Source of the DNA: Fictibacillus enclensis
GTDB taxonomy: Bacteria > Bacillota > Bacilli > Bacillales > Fictibacillaceae
DNA: 64,000 bases
Direction of reading: 5' to 3'
Assembly (NCBI RefSeq): GCF_001457035.1
Contig: NZ_KQ758622.1
Location: 55,597 to 119,596, forward strand
Below the pieces are notes generated by a model. That model saw only the letters and a list, made by a program, of their open reading frames with translations. It was not told the DNA's origin and did no database searches. The translations under genes and the position numbers were made by a program. Numbering within the stretch: the stretch's first letter is position 1; the number at the start of each line of letters is the position of its first letter. Below, one piece after another: positions 52,968 through 62,020 of this stretch.

Positions 52968-55607
52968 ATGAGTTTTCAGCCGGAAGTTGGCGAAAGCATT
53001 CGCCTGTTTGGAAGGAGATATACGTTCCCCAAGCACCCCGCCGTTGTGGGAATTGATATTCCTTACGGACAGGAAGGGCGCCAGGGTACGGTCTACCAGA
53101 TCAAAGAAGAGAATACGAGAAATAAAGCGGCACTGAAGGTGTTCAGGGACCGGTTTAAAAATAAGAATCAGGTCCGCCTATCCGAACAGCTTAAAAACTA
53201 TTCTTCCTTTTACGGGCTGTCTGCCTGTCTGCGTTCGGTGATCGAGGAAGACGAGCATGCGAGGCAGGTCGGCCAGTATGACGACTTGAACTATGCCTTG
53301 ATCATGCCATGGATCGATGGTCCTACATGGGCCGACATTCTGATGGGTGAGCAGGCACTGTCCAAAGATACCTGTCTTCGTATTGCCTGCTTGATGGCTT
53401 TTCTTTTAAAAGAGCTGGAAGAGGCAGGCGTGGCTCATTGTGACCTGTCATCAAGCAACGTGATGCTGCCGTTTCTTGGGGAAAGTGCCCGGCCCATTTT
53501 TGCCGATATTGAACTGATTGATATCGAGGAGCTATACGCACCCGAATTGGACGAGCCCAAAGCCCTGCCGGGTGGATCGCCCGGATATGCGGCCAATTAT
53601 GTGAAGGTTGGCATCTGGTCAAAGGAGGCCGACCGTTTTGCGGGAGCGGTTTTAATCGCGGAAATGGCATCCTGGCACGATAAGGAAGTACGCAGTCTGA
53701 AGGCAGATGACTTCAGTTATTTTGATACCGATGAGATGCAAAGCGACAGTGAACGCTATAAAAAGCTTAAAGGTGTTGTTGGAAAGACCTTGGGTGAAAA
53801 GGGTGAGGCGCTGTTCGAACAAGCTTGGAAGAGTGAGAGTTTGCAAGAATGTCCTTCATTTTCACAGTGGTACGAGGTTTTTCCCGAGAGTGTGAAAAGC
53901 TTTGTGATGAACAGCCATGAACGATATATGGCTTCGAAAAAACCTTCCGTGCCGCTCGGTGCCATGAGCCTGGACACCCTTCTGCAAATTGCCGCAGGGT
54001 TTGAAGGACTGGGCAATAAAAAAGCGGCGCACAGTGAGTACCAATACATCATGCAGCAGTTTCCTGAACAGAAGTCGGTCGTCGAAGAGCTGCAGATGCT
54101 TCTGAGTGATGAGGAAGAAAGCCGCCGGCCGGAGCTCGTACCGTTGCATTATCTCGAGGCTGCCCAGCATTTTGAAAAACTCCGGGATTGGAATACCGCC
54201 CTTATTTTTTATACGCGATGCACCCAGCTGCCTTCGGTTGACTTTACGACCAAGGAAGAGCTGTCGATCATTATCGAGGAAATTCAAAATCAGATCAGGG
54301 CAGAGGCGGAGCAGCAGTCCACTGCGGAAAAGCTGAAGCTGATCGCCAAGGAACGGGAACAGACAACAGCCGCCGCACTGGCTGAGCCGCTTGAAGCACA
54401 TAGAACGGAAAAGCAGAAATTCAACGCAAAGGTGTTCTTTTCCCGCCATTGGAAATGGATGGCCGGAACCGTTGCTGCGGTCTGCCTTGGCATCGGACTT
54501 TATTACCTGTACGAGGCAGCTCAGGAAAAGAAATGGAACGATTACATAAAGCAGGGAACCGAAGCGTTCTCTGAACGGAGATACAGCGAGGCTGAACAGT
54601 ATATTCAAAAGGCGATCGATAAAAAGCCGACTGAAGATCTTTACACGAAAATGGCCACGATCTATATCAGCCAGGGGCAGAACCAGCAGGCCATTCAGTA
54701 CATGAATGACTTGAAATTCAAGAAGGAACTGTCTTCAAAGAATACCGAGGCCAACTATCTGATGGGCCGCGCCTACTTTTTGGAGAAGGATTACAACGAC
54801 GCCATTCCTTATTACCAGGGAGCATACAAGGATAAAAAGAACAAATACCACCAGGACGCCATCCGTGACCTGGTTGTCAGCTATGCGTCCATTAACCAGC
54901 TGAAAAAAGCAAATGCGCTGGTGGAGCAGCTGCAAGGGAAGGACAATCAGTCCAAGGCGTTTGTGGCCTATCTAAAAGGTGATCTCGCCACCAGACAGGG
55001 GAAGAGCTCGGAGGCAGCAGATTTCTTTGAACAATCGGTGGATTTGGATCCAGGAAACAAAAAGTACGCCAAGAAGCTTGTTGAAGCTTACATCACCAAC
55101 AATAAGACGAACCAAACGGATGATGCCACAAAGGTAAAAACGTACGAAAATGCGATTACGCTGGCGAACGGACTGCTTCGTGATGATTATACGAATATCG
55201 ATTACCTGAACATGACCGGCCAGCTCTACTATGAATACGGATTATATGCTGAAGATAGAAAGCAAAAGGCGAAAAGCCAAAATTTATATAGAGAAGCCTT
55301 GAACTCGTACAACCAGGTGATTGACCTGGGAATTCAGGAGAAAACAACGATTCTCAATATTGGCATCCTGTACGAAAAAGTCGGGGACAAGAAAAAGGCA
55401 GAAAAAACGTACAAGCAAGTCATCAAGCTGAATCCGATTTACGGCCACGCCTATTTTATATACGGAATGTTTCAGATAAAAGAAAAGAACTACAAACAGG
55501 CATTGCCGCTGCTGAAAAAAGTGATTCAAATCAACGATGACGCAACCGATGTGAGCCTCGCGAAACAGCGCATCAAAGAAATGGAATCGAAAAAGGTTTT
55601 GATCTAG
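52968..55607 (+). CDS. Kinase-TM-TPR protein of the T7SS locus
   Basis: This 879-residue protein has an N-terminal Ser/Thr protein kinase-like domain (about 1-300), with Lys57 in KAALKVFRD, catalytic Asp159 and Asn164 in HCDLSSSNV, Asp180 in FADIELID (in place of DFG), and GGSPGYAANY near the P+1 loop. A helical stretch follows, then a single membrane helix (about 494-516, WMAGTVAAVCLGIGLYYLY) and a long row of TPR repeats (about 530-879), probably outside. EssB/YukC has a similar plan with a pseudokinase and one helix but no TPR tail. Here the key catalytic residues are kept, so activity is possible. It probably acts with the PP2C at 46962. Confidence 0.8.
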   Translation: MSFQPEVGESIRLFGRRYTFPKHPAVVGIDIPYGQEGRQGTVYQIKEENTRNKAALKVFRDRFKNKNQVRLSEQLKNYSSFYGLSACLRSVIEEDEHARQVGQYDDLNYALIMPWIDGPTWADILMGEQALSKDTCLRIACLMAFLLKELEEAGVAHCDLSSSNVMLPFLGESARPIFADIELIDIEELYAPELDEPKALPGGSPGYAANYVKVGIWSKEADRFAGAVLIAEMASWHDKEVRSLKADDFSYFDTDEMQSDSERYKKLKGVVGKTLGEKGEALFEQAWKSESLQECPSFSQWYEVFPESVKSFVMNSHERYMASKKPSVPLGAMSLDTLLQIAAGFEGLGNKKAAHSEYQYIMQQFPEQKSVVEELQMLLSDEEESRRPELVPLHYLEAAQHFEKLRDWNTALIFYTRCTQLPSVDFTTKEELSIIIEEIQNQIRAEAEQQSTAEKLKLIAKEREQTTAAALAEPLEAHRTEKQKFNAKVFFSRHWKWMAGTVAAVCLGIGLYYLYEAAQEKKWNDYIKQGTEAFSERRYSEAEQYIQKAIDKKPTEDLYTKMATIYISQGQNQQAIQYMNDLKFKKELSSKNTEANYLMGRAYFLEKDYNDAIPYYQGAYKDKKNKYHQDAIRDLVVSYASINQLKKANALVEQLQGKDNQSKAFVAYLKGDLATRQGKSSEAADFFEQSVDLDPGNKKYAKKLVEAYITNNKTNQTDDATKVKTYENAITLANGLLRDDYTNIDYLNMTGQLYYEYGLYAEDRKQKAKSQNLYREALNSYNQVIDLGIQEKTTILNIGILYEKVGDKKKAEKTYKQVIKLNPIYGHAYFIYGMFQIKEKNYKQALPLLKKVIQINDDATDVSLAKQRIKEMESKKVLI

Positions 55608-55619
55608 GGAGGGACAACC

Positions 55620-58529
55620 ATGGCAGATCAGGAAAAAGAAAGTTTTTTAAGCCCGAAGGCGAAGAAGGTAATGCTCACATCTTCTGCCGCCTTACTTGTG
55701 GCGCTTGCCGGTACGGGAACGTATTACTGGCAAACCCAAAAGACGGAGACCGCCAGCGTGGAAACCGCAAAATCAGAAAAGAACAAGGGCAAACCAGCCA
55801 AGGACATCACACTCAATACCGATGACAACCAGGTCAAAGACGACAGGGATAACCAGCCAAAAAGAAGAGTAACCGAAATCTCCCCGGACAACACCGGTGA
55901 CGACTTCGCCCTGAAAGACGACACCGACAGCCCGGTATACCTTGTGGATGCATCCAACCCGGATGAGCCAATTACTCAATTGTTTGTGGATCAGGATAAG
56001 GTTGTGATCCCAACACCGCCACCGCCGGAAATTCCTAATGCGGATCCAACGATTCCAGGATTGAATCCTGGGAATGAAGTGGATCCAGACAACCAGGGAG
56101 ATGAGACGGTTCCTCCGGGGGATAATACAACTAACCCAGATGACGGAACGACTCTTCCTGATGATGGGTCACCCCAGCCTGGTGATGGAACAACCCCTAC
56201 TGACAATGGAGATCCGACAGATCCAGGAACGCCAACTGATCCAGGCACTCCGACAGATCCGGGAACGCCAACTGATCCAGGCACCCCGACAGATCCGGGA
56301 ACGCCAACTGATCCAGGCACCCCGACAGATCCAGGGACGCCAACTGACCCTGGCACCCCGACAGACCCAGGAACGCCAACTGATCCGGGCAACCCGGATA
56401 ATCCAGGGGGAGAAGACCCGGGCAGCCAAATTCCGGATGTGGCCCTTGTTGTTCCTGAGTCGTTATACGACCGTCTAACCAGCTATAGTGCGAACAACGA
56501 CTTTTATAATGTGATGTACTATGGAAAAAAGGAAATCAAACCAGAAAGCGAAAAGTATGCTGACCTTGTTGCAATGGTGATCGATGCCGCAGCAGAGGCC
56601 AAAGCAAAAGCGTTCGAAGATCACTTCATGACATCAGAAAGCTTAACCAGCTTTCAGATGATCTCATCTCTTAATGATGAAGGAAATGAAGAGCTTGCAA
56701 AAATGAAAGAAGAGATCAGGTCAGAACTTTTCTCCAAGTTTGCCGAACGGGAAATCTCTATATATAAGAGCAAGCCAGTTGATCCAGAAAATCCCGGTGA
56801 AGGAAACCAAGAGCCGGATCAGCCGCAGCCGATGGATGCTGAAAAAGCTCAGCAGGTTCTATACTACGTCGGTAAGTACAATGTCCAAAACCCTGGCAAG
56901 GACTTGAATCCGAACGAGTATAGTGAAGTTGACCGTGTAGTGATGGAAGCTGCTCTAAAGGAACAAACCGATAACTTGGCGGCTGCTTTAAACAAGTTTC
57001 AAATGCTCGCTCAATTCTCTCCGACATATGGCGAAAGTGCCAAAAACCTTAAGGATGGACTAATGGCAAAGCAGGTTGAAAAAGCGAGAGCTGGCTTAGA
57101 TCCAAGGGAACCTGGACAATATGAACCCCTCCCAGAGGGTAAAGAACTTGAAACCCTCAAACAATTGCTAGAGGAAGGAAAATATGCCCAAGTCATTGAA
57201 CAAGGCAGCCTATTAATCGGGACTAATTTGCCAATAGGACACCTCAAGAAAGTGATGGGGGATGCGGCACAGGGACTTTTAGAGCAAACAGATCTTCTTG
57301 CCAGCAACCCTGTAACCTATATAGATAAGAAAGATCAGATCATCAACAATTACCGGATACTCACAGAGGTATCCAATGTTCCGGAAGATGAAGATCAAAA
57401 AGCAGAGTCACATTTAAATGCCTACCTCTTGATGCTTCAGGCGATGAACACGGCATCTAAAGAAGGTGCTTCCATTGATGATTTGAGCGAAGCCGTCATC
57501 GTGGCATCCGAATCCGTTGGGAGATGGGAGACAGGTGCATCTGCCGGCAAGTTGAATGAGTTGGCAACACAACTGTTATCATCCGCTAAAGATTTGGAGG
57601 ACGTGAAAAAAGAAGAAAACGTCTATGAGCTGTTGAGCACAACACCTCATGTAAGTGATGATGTGACGAAAACAGCCTTTGACCGCAAAAAGGCCTTGGC
57701 CTATTCAAGAAAAGCTTCAGATTTATTAACTGCAGGACAATATGAGGAATCCATTTTCTATGCCAGCGAATCCAACCAGTTGTACAGCAAGGAAGGGCTA
57801 AACAAAGATACACTTGGAGCTGCTGCGAATGCCTTATTTGAACAGCATCCATCAGGAAGCTTTGATGACTTGGTAAAAGTCTATCGCACGATTGCCAGCG
57901 CTACCGGCATGCCGGATGATCAAAAGAGTAAAGCTGTGGCAAGACAGGAAGCGATCGACAATTACAAAAAAGCGAAGACTTTCACGGAGAGTGACCGTGA
58001 AAAAGCGGTGTATTACTTTGATAAGGCGGCTGACAGCCAATGGATGGCTCCTTTAGTGGACGCTCAACTCCAAGAGCAGGCCACTCGATTGCTGAGTGAA
58101 GCGAACACTCTAAAGGCAACAGGCAAAGACAAGGATCTTGAAATGGCCGTTCGATACTATAAAACACTGCTCGTCACAAAGCACGTGAATCAAAGCACAC
58201 GAGACAAGGCGCAAAGTGCGATTGATGAACTGAAGAAGAAATCAACGCCAGCATCCGATTCCGATGTGGAAAAAGATAAAATGCCTCAGGAGAAACCAGT
58301 AAAACGTTCTGAGCCGAAGAAAGAAGTAGAGAAACCGCAAGCGGAGGATCAAAAGGAAACCTCTGAAACACCAAAAGCGGAGCCTTCTCCATCTGAAACA
58401 TCTCAAACAGAGACACCAAAAGAAGAGGTATCAGAGGAAGAAGCACCAGCTGCAGATGCAACAGATAGCACTCCGGTAGAAGAGGAAGCCCCTCTCCCAG
58501 AGTCAGAACAAGCGGTACCGCAAATATAG
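55620..58529 (+). CDS. Large membrane-anchored repeat protein of the T7SS locus
   Basis: This 969-residue protein has one membrane helix at residues 17-35 (VMLTSSAALLVALAGTGTYYW) and then an external part. That part has an acidic, disordered region with a Pro/Asp/Thr-rich stretch holding ten TDPGTP-type hexapeptides, an all-helical region (about 275-880) with TPR-like pairs (RKASDLLTAGQYEESIFYASES), and an acidic Glu/Pro tail. There is no LPxTG motif. It starts 12 bases after the kinase-TPR gene. It may span the cell wall next to the secretion pore, taking a place like EsaA/YueB, but shares no visible sequence with them. Confidence 0.75.
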   Translation: MADQEKESFLSPKAKKVMLTSSAALLVALAGTGTYYWQTQKTETASVETAKSEKNKGKPAKDITLNTDDNQVKDDRDNQPKRRVTEISPDNTGDDFALKDDTDSPVYLVDASNPDEPITQLFVDQDKVVIPTPPPPEIPNADPTIPGLNPGNEVDPDNQGDETVPPGDNTTNPDDGTTLPDDGSPQPGDGTTPTDNGDPTDPGTPTDPGTPTDPGTPTDPGTPTDPGTPTDPGTPTDPGTPTDPGTPTDPGTPTDPGNPDNPGGEDPGSQIPDVALVVPESLYDRLTSYSANNDFYNVMYYGKKEIKPESEKYADLVAMVIDAAAEAKAKAFEDHFMTSESLTSFQMISSLNDEGNEELAKMKEEIRSELFSKFAEREISIYKSKPVDPENPGEGNQEPDQPQPMDAEKAQQVLYYVGKYNVQNPGKDLNPNEYSEVDRVVMEAALKEQTDNLAAALNKFQMLAQFSPTYGESAKNLKDGLMAKQVEKARAGLDPREPGQYEPLPEGKELETLKQLLEEGKYAQVIEQGSLLIGTNLPIGHLKKVMGDAAQGLLEQTDLLASNPVTYIDKKDQIINNYRILTEVSNVPEDEDQKAESHLNAYLLMLQAMNTASKEGASIDDLSEAVIVASESVGRWETGASAGKLNELATQLLSSAKDLEDVKKEENVYELLSTTPHVSDDVTKTAFDRKKALAYSRKASDLLTAGQYEESIFYASESNQLYSKEGLNKDTLGAAANALFEQHPSGSFDDLVKVYRTIASATGMPDDQKSKAVARQEAIDNYKKAKTFTESDREKAVYYFDKAADSQWMAPLVDAQLQEQATRLLSEANTLKATGKDKDLEMAVRYYKTLLVTKHVNQSTRDKAQSAIDELKKKSTPASDSDVEKDKMPQEKPVKRSEPKKEVEKPQAEDQKETSETPKAEPSPSETSQTETPKEEVSEEEAPAADATDSTPVEEEAPLPESEQAVPQI
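56220..56399 (+). repeat. 18-bp coding tandem repeat (TDPGTP)
   Basis: Ten 18-base units of the form GATCCAGGAACGCCAACT alternate with GATCCAGGCACCCCGACA, giving a 36-base higher-order unit. They encode ten copies of a TDPGTP-like hexapeptide; the last is TDPGNP. Such arrays change length by slippage. Confidence 0.9.
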
Positions 58530-58530
58530 C

Positions 58531-58568
58531 AAAAAGAAGCAGGACCACGAAGGTCCTGCTTCTTTTTG
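58531..58568. terminator. Bidirectional terminator
   Basis: AAAAAGAAGCAGGACC (58531-58546) pairs perfectly with GGTCCTGCTTCTTTTT (58552-58567). It ends the T7SS operon and the convergent minus-strand unit. Confidence 0.93.
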
Positions 58569-58578
58569 TTTTTATGTA

Positions 58579-58800
58579 TTAGTCACAGAGATCAAAATCG
58601 CAGCAATCCAGGCTTTTTGACTTTTTGCCTGACTGCTTTTTTCGGTTTTTTGCTTTTTTGGAATAGAGATAATACGTGCCAGCGCTGATGACCGACCCTG
58701 AACCGATCAGGGAAACACCAGCGATCACGTTTCCAACCGCAAGCACCTGAAAACCGGCAACCAGTAAGCTCAATAGTGCAACAAGCTGAAGAATAAACAT
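58579..58800 (-). CDS. Small membrane protein with Cys tail
   Basis: This 73-residue protein has two hydrophobic segments (FILQLVALLSLLVAGFQVLAV and GNVIAGVSLIGSGSVISAGTYYLY), a strongly basic stretch (SKKAKNRKKQSGKKSKS) and a C-terminal tail with three Cys (LDCCDFDLCD). ATG 58800 follows GGAAAGG; the frame runs on to 58809. It is last in a minus-strand run with DUF2085 and EcsC genes. I do not recognise the family. Confidence 0.55.
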   Translation of the reverse strand: MFILQLVALLSLLVAGFQVLAVGNVIAGVSLIGSGSVISAGTYYLYSKKAKNRKKQSGKKSKSLDCCDFDLCD

Positions 58801-58824
58801 TCCAACCATCCTTTCCTACGAAAG

Positions 58825-59160
58825 TTAACTGAGTGCTTGGCTCAGCCAATCTGCCATAAACCATATGAAAAAGCACTGCCCGACTCCGCTCATGGCTCCG
58901 GTCACTACCCTTAATGTATTGGTGATTTCCCGCCATTTCCATTTTTGGGACAGGCCATCTGCCAGCATGGGAACCTGAAGAAGGAGCGCGATCGCAAGGC
59001 TGTGCAGCTGCGGAACAAAATAGAGGAAAGGAAGCAACAGGTAAGAGCTATAAAGTGCGGTGCACCGTGCATACAGGGCCATCGGTTTTCCGTTGATTTT
59101 CAAGCAGCGTTCGGGCTTCCGGTGGCACGGGACGATAGCGAGCAGTTCTTTCTTACTCAT
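58825..59160 (-). CDS. DUF2085 family membrane protein
   Basis: This 111-residue protein has CHRKPERCLKINGKPMALYARCTALYSSYLL at the start, which fits the DUF2085 motif (CHxxPxRS...LCxRCxGxY) with several Cys, and three further membrane segments. The function is unknown. Its start overlaps the end of the EcsC-like gene by 8 bases, so it is coupled to that gene. Confidence 0.75.
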   Translation of the reverse strand: MSKKELLAIVPCHRKPERCLKINGKPMALYARCTALYSSYLLLPFLYFVPQLHSLAIALLLQVPMLADGLSQKWKWREITNTLRVVTGAMSGVGQCFFIWFMADWLSQALS

Positions 59161-59977
59161 CTGCCGGTCGCTGTTGAATTTGCTGGATTCGTTCCAGGAT
59201 TCTGCGTTTTCTGTAGAGCATCATGCCCGTTTCAGCCACTTCATCAATAGTGGACTTGTTGATAAACGCCCCGAAAACAATCCCTGCTACAGGAACCATT
59301 TGAAACAATTTTTTCCACCCGAAGTTGTCCCGGTAGGCAGCGATGACTTCCCGCCAGCCCTGAAGCTGGGAGATGGCCTGGCGGTTCCGCTCGCCATCCG
59401 TCATGGATAGTTCTTCTAAAATCACCCGTTTCCCTACATAATCCGAAGAAGCGAATTGCAGGCATTTGATGATGAAAATCCGTTCCTCTTTGCTGTTGGG
59501 ATTATAGCCGTAGGAGATCGCAATTTCCTGAAGGGTTTTCAGTGACAGGCCGAGAATGATAGGAATATCGAGCCCTAATGTGAACAGCCCGCCAACACCG
59601 GTTGTTGCTCCTTGTACGGCGGCCATTTTGGTACGGCTGCTTTTAAAATAAGAAGCGGTCTGGTCCATGGCGCCAAGTGGAAGGTTTGCGATGTCTGATG
59701 GAGCGAATTCCTCCTGCAGGATTCCTGTTTCTTTAAATTTTTTTAAGATGGATTTCCCGCTGACGAGATACTTGCCGCCTGTTTGAACATAGCTTCCAAT
59801 CTCATCGAGGATTTGAAGCGCCTTGTCCTGCAAAAATTTTGGTGTGATTTTATCGAGAAGCTTGAAAGGGATCCGTCCAAGCTTTTCCCAAAACCATAAA
59901 TCCTTTTGATCCTTTTCCCATTTCTCAACACTTTCCAATTCCTTCTGCAAAAATTCAAGAGACTCGATCGTAAACAC
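59153..59977 (-). CDS. EcsC family protein
   Basis: This 274-residue protein fits the EcsC family: an N-terminal helical part, the central TTGVGGLFTLGLDIPIILGLSLKTLQEIAISYGY, and a C-terminal MVPVAGIVFGAFINKSTIDEVAETGMMLYRKR. EcsC proteins are linked to ABC exporters and to proteolysis control in Bacillus, but no EcsAB genes are here. The start is unclear: GTG 59977 overlaps an AAGGAG site, and no better start is near. It heads a minus-strand unit of three genes. Confidence 0.75.
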   Translation of the reverse strand: MFTIESLEFLQKELESVEKWEKDQKDLWFWEKLGRIPFKLLDKITPKFLQDKALQILDEIGSYVQTGGKYLVSGKSILKKFKETGILQEEFAPSDIANLPLGAMDQTASYFKSSRTKMAAVQGATTGVGGLFTLGLDIPIILGLSLKTLQEIAISYGYNPNSKEERIFIIKCLQFASSDYVGKRVILEELSMTDGERNRQAISQLQGWREVIAAYRDNFGWKKLFQMVPVAGIVFGAFINKSTIDEVAETGMMLYRKRRILERIQQIQQRPADE

Positions 59978-60249
59978 TCCTTCATAACCTGTACCCTTAT
60001 AAGGTTCTGTTTATATTTTAATATGTACTGTCATACGTGAAAAGCGGGGGGAGGATTCACATTTTAGTTTAACCACAATTTGGCAACGGGTATTAATTGG
60101 AAATGAGACCCAGTGAGAAAGCTGTCATACAAGCAGCTGTCGATAAAGTAGTAGGAGTCAACGTTGTCTTGTCCTATACAATGAATACGATTAGCCACCA
60201 ACCTGTAAATGCCTTAAAATAGAGGTAAGTACAGTAAGGAGTGAAAACA

Positions 60250-61914
60250 ATGAGGAAAACGATCCTCACTTTCATTGTTCCGTTTCTGCTCTTAAGCTTG
60301 CCAGGCTGCAGTTTATTGGACTCAGGCAGCCCTATTGAAAAAAAAGACACACCAGGCAATGCCCTTACTCAAGCGGCGGAGAAGAATAATGAGACAGCCG
60401 ATTTAAAACGTCTGGAGCTCAGCGGCTACAGCCGAAGGATCGGTGCTACGCTAACAAGTCCCAAATACAAAGAATTCAGTGTGAATTCTTCCTTTATGGT
60501 TACGGGAAGAATCAATAATACAAAGCGTTTAAAATCAAGCTATACGCTGATTACGATCCGCAGTGAAAAAGACGGAAGCCATTTTAAGTATTTGGCACCC
60601 ATCGAAAATGGACGGTTCAAGCAAAAAGTCCAGCTGTTTAACGGGAAAGGCAAATATGATGTGAAAGTCAGCCTTCCGAGCGATGAAAGCAAGGATTATT
60701 ATTATGACTTGGCTCAAATGAACGTAACCAACGTGAACCCGGAAGTAAAACGCGATGTGCTGTACACGCAAAATGCGTATCAGCAGAAATTGAAGCTGAA
60801 CTCTTCCATTGATGGCTACATGAAAAAAGACGGAAATGTGGATATCAAGGGATCCATCGATGATGATAAAGCGAAGGATTTGCTGGTGGAAATGTCCAAA
60901 GGAACTCAGGTCACGAAAATTATGGTTCCTGTTGAAAACGGACATTTTGATACTCAGGTGCCTCTTTATTTTGGTGAGGGCGTTCATACCCTGAAAGTCA
61001 TGACACCTGCATCTAACGTGGCCAATTATTATAACGAGGCTGCTGAACTGAAAGTAGATAACACATCCGACACCATTTCCCAGCCGATCGAGTTTTCAAA
61101 GGAATACAGCGAGCGAGGATTCACACTGGAGTCTCCTGCTGCAGGCGGAATAAAAACCGATCTGGATTATGAACTTAAAGGAAAAATTGATTCGAACGCT
61201 CCGTTTGCCAAAGATACAGACACCGTGTTTGTTCAAACCAAAAAGGGATCGCTTGAAGCCATGTACGCTGTCCCTGTGAAAGACTACGCGTTTGATGGAA
61301 AGTTTTATCTTCGGTTCGGCCCCGGAAAATATGATGTGAATGTGTTTGCGCCGGAAATTTCCTCGGCCAATACAAGCGTTCAGCATTTTGTTGGCATTGC
61401 CCATTTTACGATGGAAAACAACAACCAGCATGATGCCCGTTACAGCCTCCCGTCAAGAGGCATACAATCGGACGATATGGAAATCGGCAGGCTGTCGGCT
61501 CAGTTAATGGCCAACCGGCACAATGACAAAGACAAAGCAAAAGCCGTGTACGAGTACGTAGCCAAGAACATTCAGTATGATGTCAATAAGCTCGACAAAC
61601 GGTCCTTTGCTTTTGATGACAGTGCGCTTAAAACGCTTCATGAGAAAAAAGGGGTCTGTCAGGATTTTTCGTATTTGGCGATTGCTCTGCTGAGGGCAGG
61701 CGGGTTGGAAGCAAGGATGGCCATCGGATATGCCGGCCAGGACCATGCCTGGATAGAAACAAAGGTGGACGGCCGCTGGCTCACCATGGATCCGACCTGG
61801 GGTTCTGGCTATCTTCAGAACGGCCGCTTTGTCAGGAATTACACCTTGAAATATTTTGATCCAAACCCCGAGGAATTTAAGAAGTCCCATACGAAGTCTG
61901 GAATTGAATATTAA
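60250..61914 (+). CDS. Transglutaminase-like lipoprotein
   Basis: This 554-residue protein has a lipoprotein signal with lipobox LSLPGC (Cys20). Repeated beta-rich segments of about 110 residues follow (LITIRSEKDGSHFKYLAPIE with FNGKGKYDVKVSLPS; VEMSKGTQVTKIMVPVENG with FGEGVHTLKVMTP; and a third copy with FGPGKYDVNVFAPE). The C-terminal transglutaminase-like domain has Cys in KKGVCQDFSYLAIALLRAGG, His in QDHAWIE and Asp in LTMDPTWGSG. It is anchored outside the membrane. GTG 60241 abuts AAGGAG; ATG 60250 is 9 bases away and is chosen. The substrate is unknown. Confidence 0.85.
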   Translation: MRKTILTFIVPFLLLSLPGCSLLDSGSPIEKKDTPGNALTQAAEKNNETADLKRLELSGYSRRIGATLTSPKYKEFSVNSSFMVTGRINNTKRLKSSYTLITIRSEKDGSHFKYLAPIENGRFKQKVQLFNGKGKYDVKVSLPSDESKDYYYDLAQMNVTNVNPEVKRDVLYTQNAYQQKLKLNSSIDGYMKKDGNVDIKGSIDDDKAKDLLVEMSKGTQVTKIMVPVENGHFDTQVPLYFGEGVHTLKVMTPASNVANYYNEAAELKVDNTSDTISQPIEFSKEYSERGFTLESPAAGGIKTDLDYELKGKIDSNAPFAKDTDTVFVQTKKGSLEAMYAVPVKDYAFDGKFYLRFGPGKYDVNVFAPEISSANTSVQHFVGIAHFTMENNNQHDARYSLPSRGIQSDDMEIGRLSAQLMANRHNDKDKAKAVYEYVAKNIQYDVNKLDKRSFAFDDSALKTLHEKKGVCQDFSYLAIALLRAGGLEARMAIGYAGQDHAWIETKVDGRWLTMDPTWGSGYLQNGRFVRNYTLKYFDPNPEEFKKSHTKSGIEY

Positions 61915-61917
61915 GGT

Positions 61918-61958
61918 AAGCCCGGGACTCAGGTCTCAGGGCTTTCTTTATTTTTTAA
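61918..61958 (+). terminator. Terminator after the transglutaminase lipoprotein gene
   Basis: AAGCCC (61918-61923) pairs with GGGCTT (61939-61944) and GAC with GTC further in, followed by a T-rich stretch. Confidence 0.65.
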
Positions 61959-62020
61959 TAACGAGTAGAGTAGGAACTGTGAACTTAAGGGAAAATAAGG
62001 CGAGAAAGGTGTGAAGAACG

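Noticed and set aside
55991..56392. Minus-strand repeat protein (GVPGSV repeats)
   Set aside because: It is the reverse of the TDPGTP coding repeat; repeats keep many frames open by chance.
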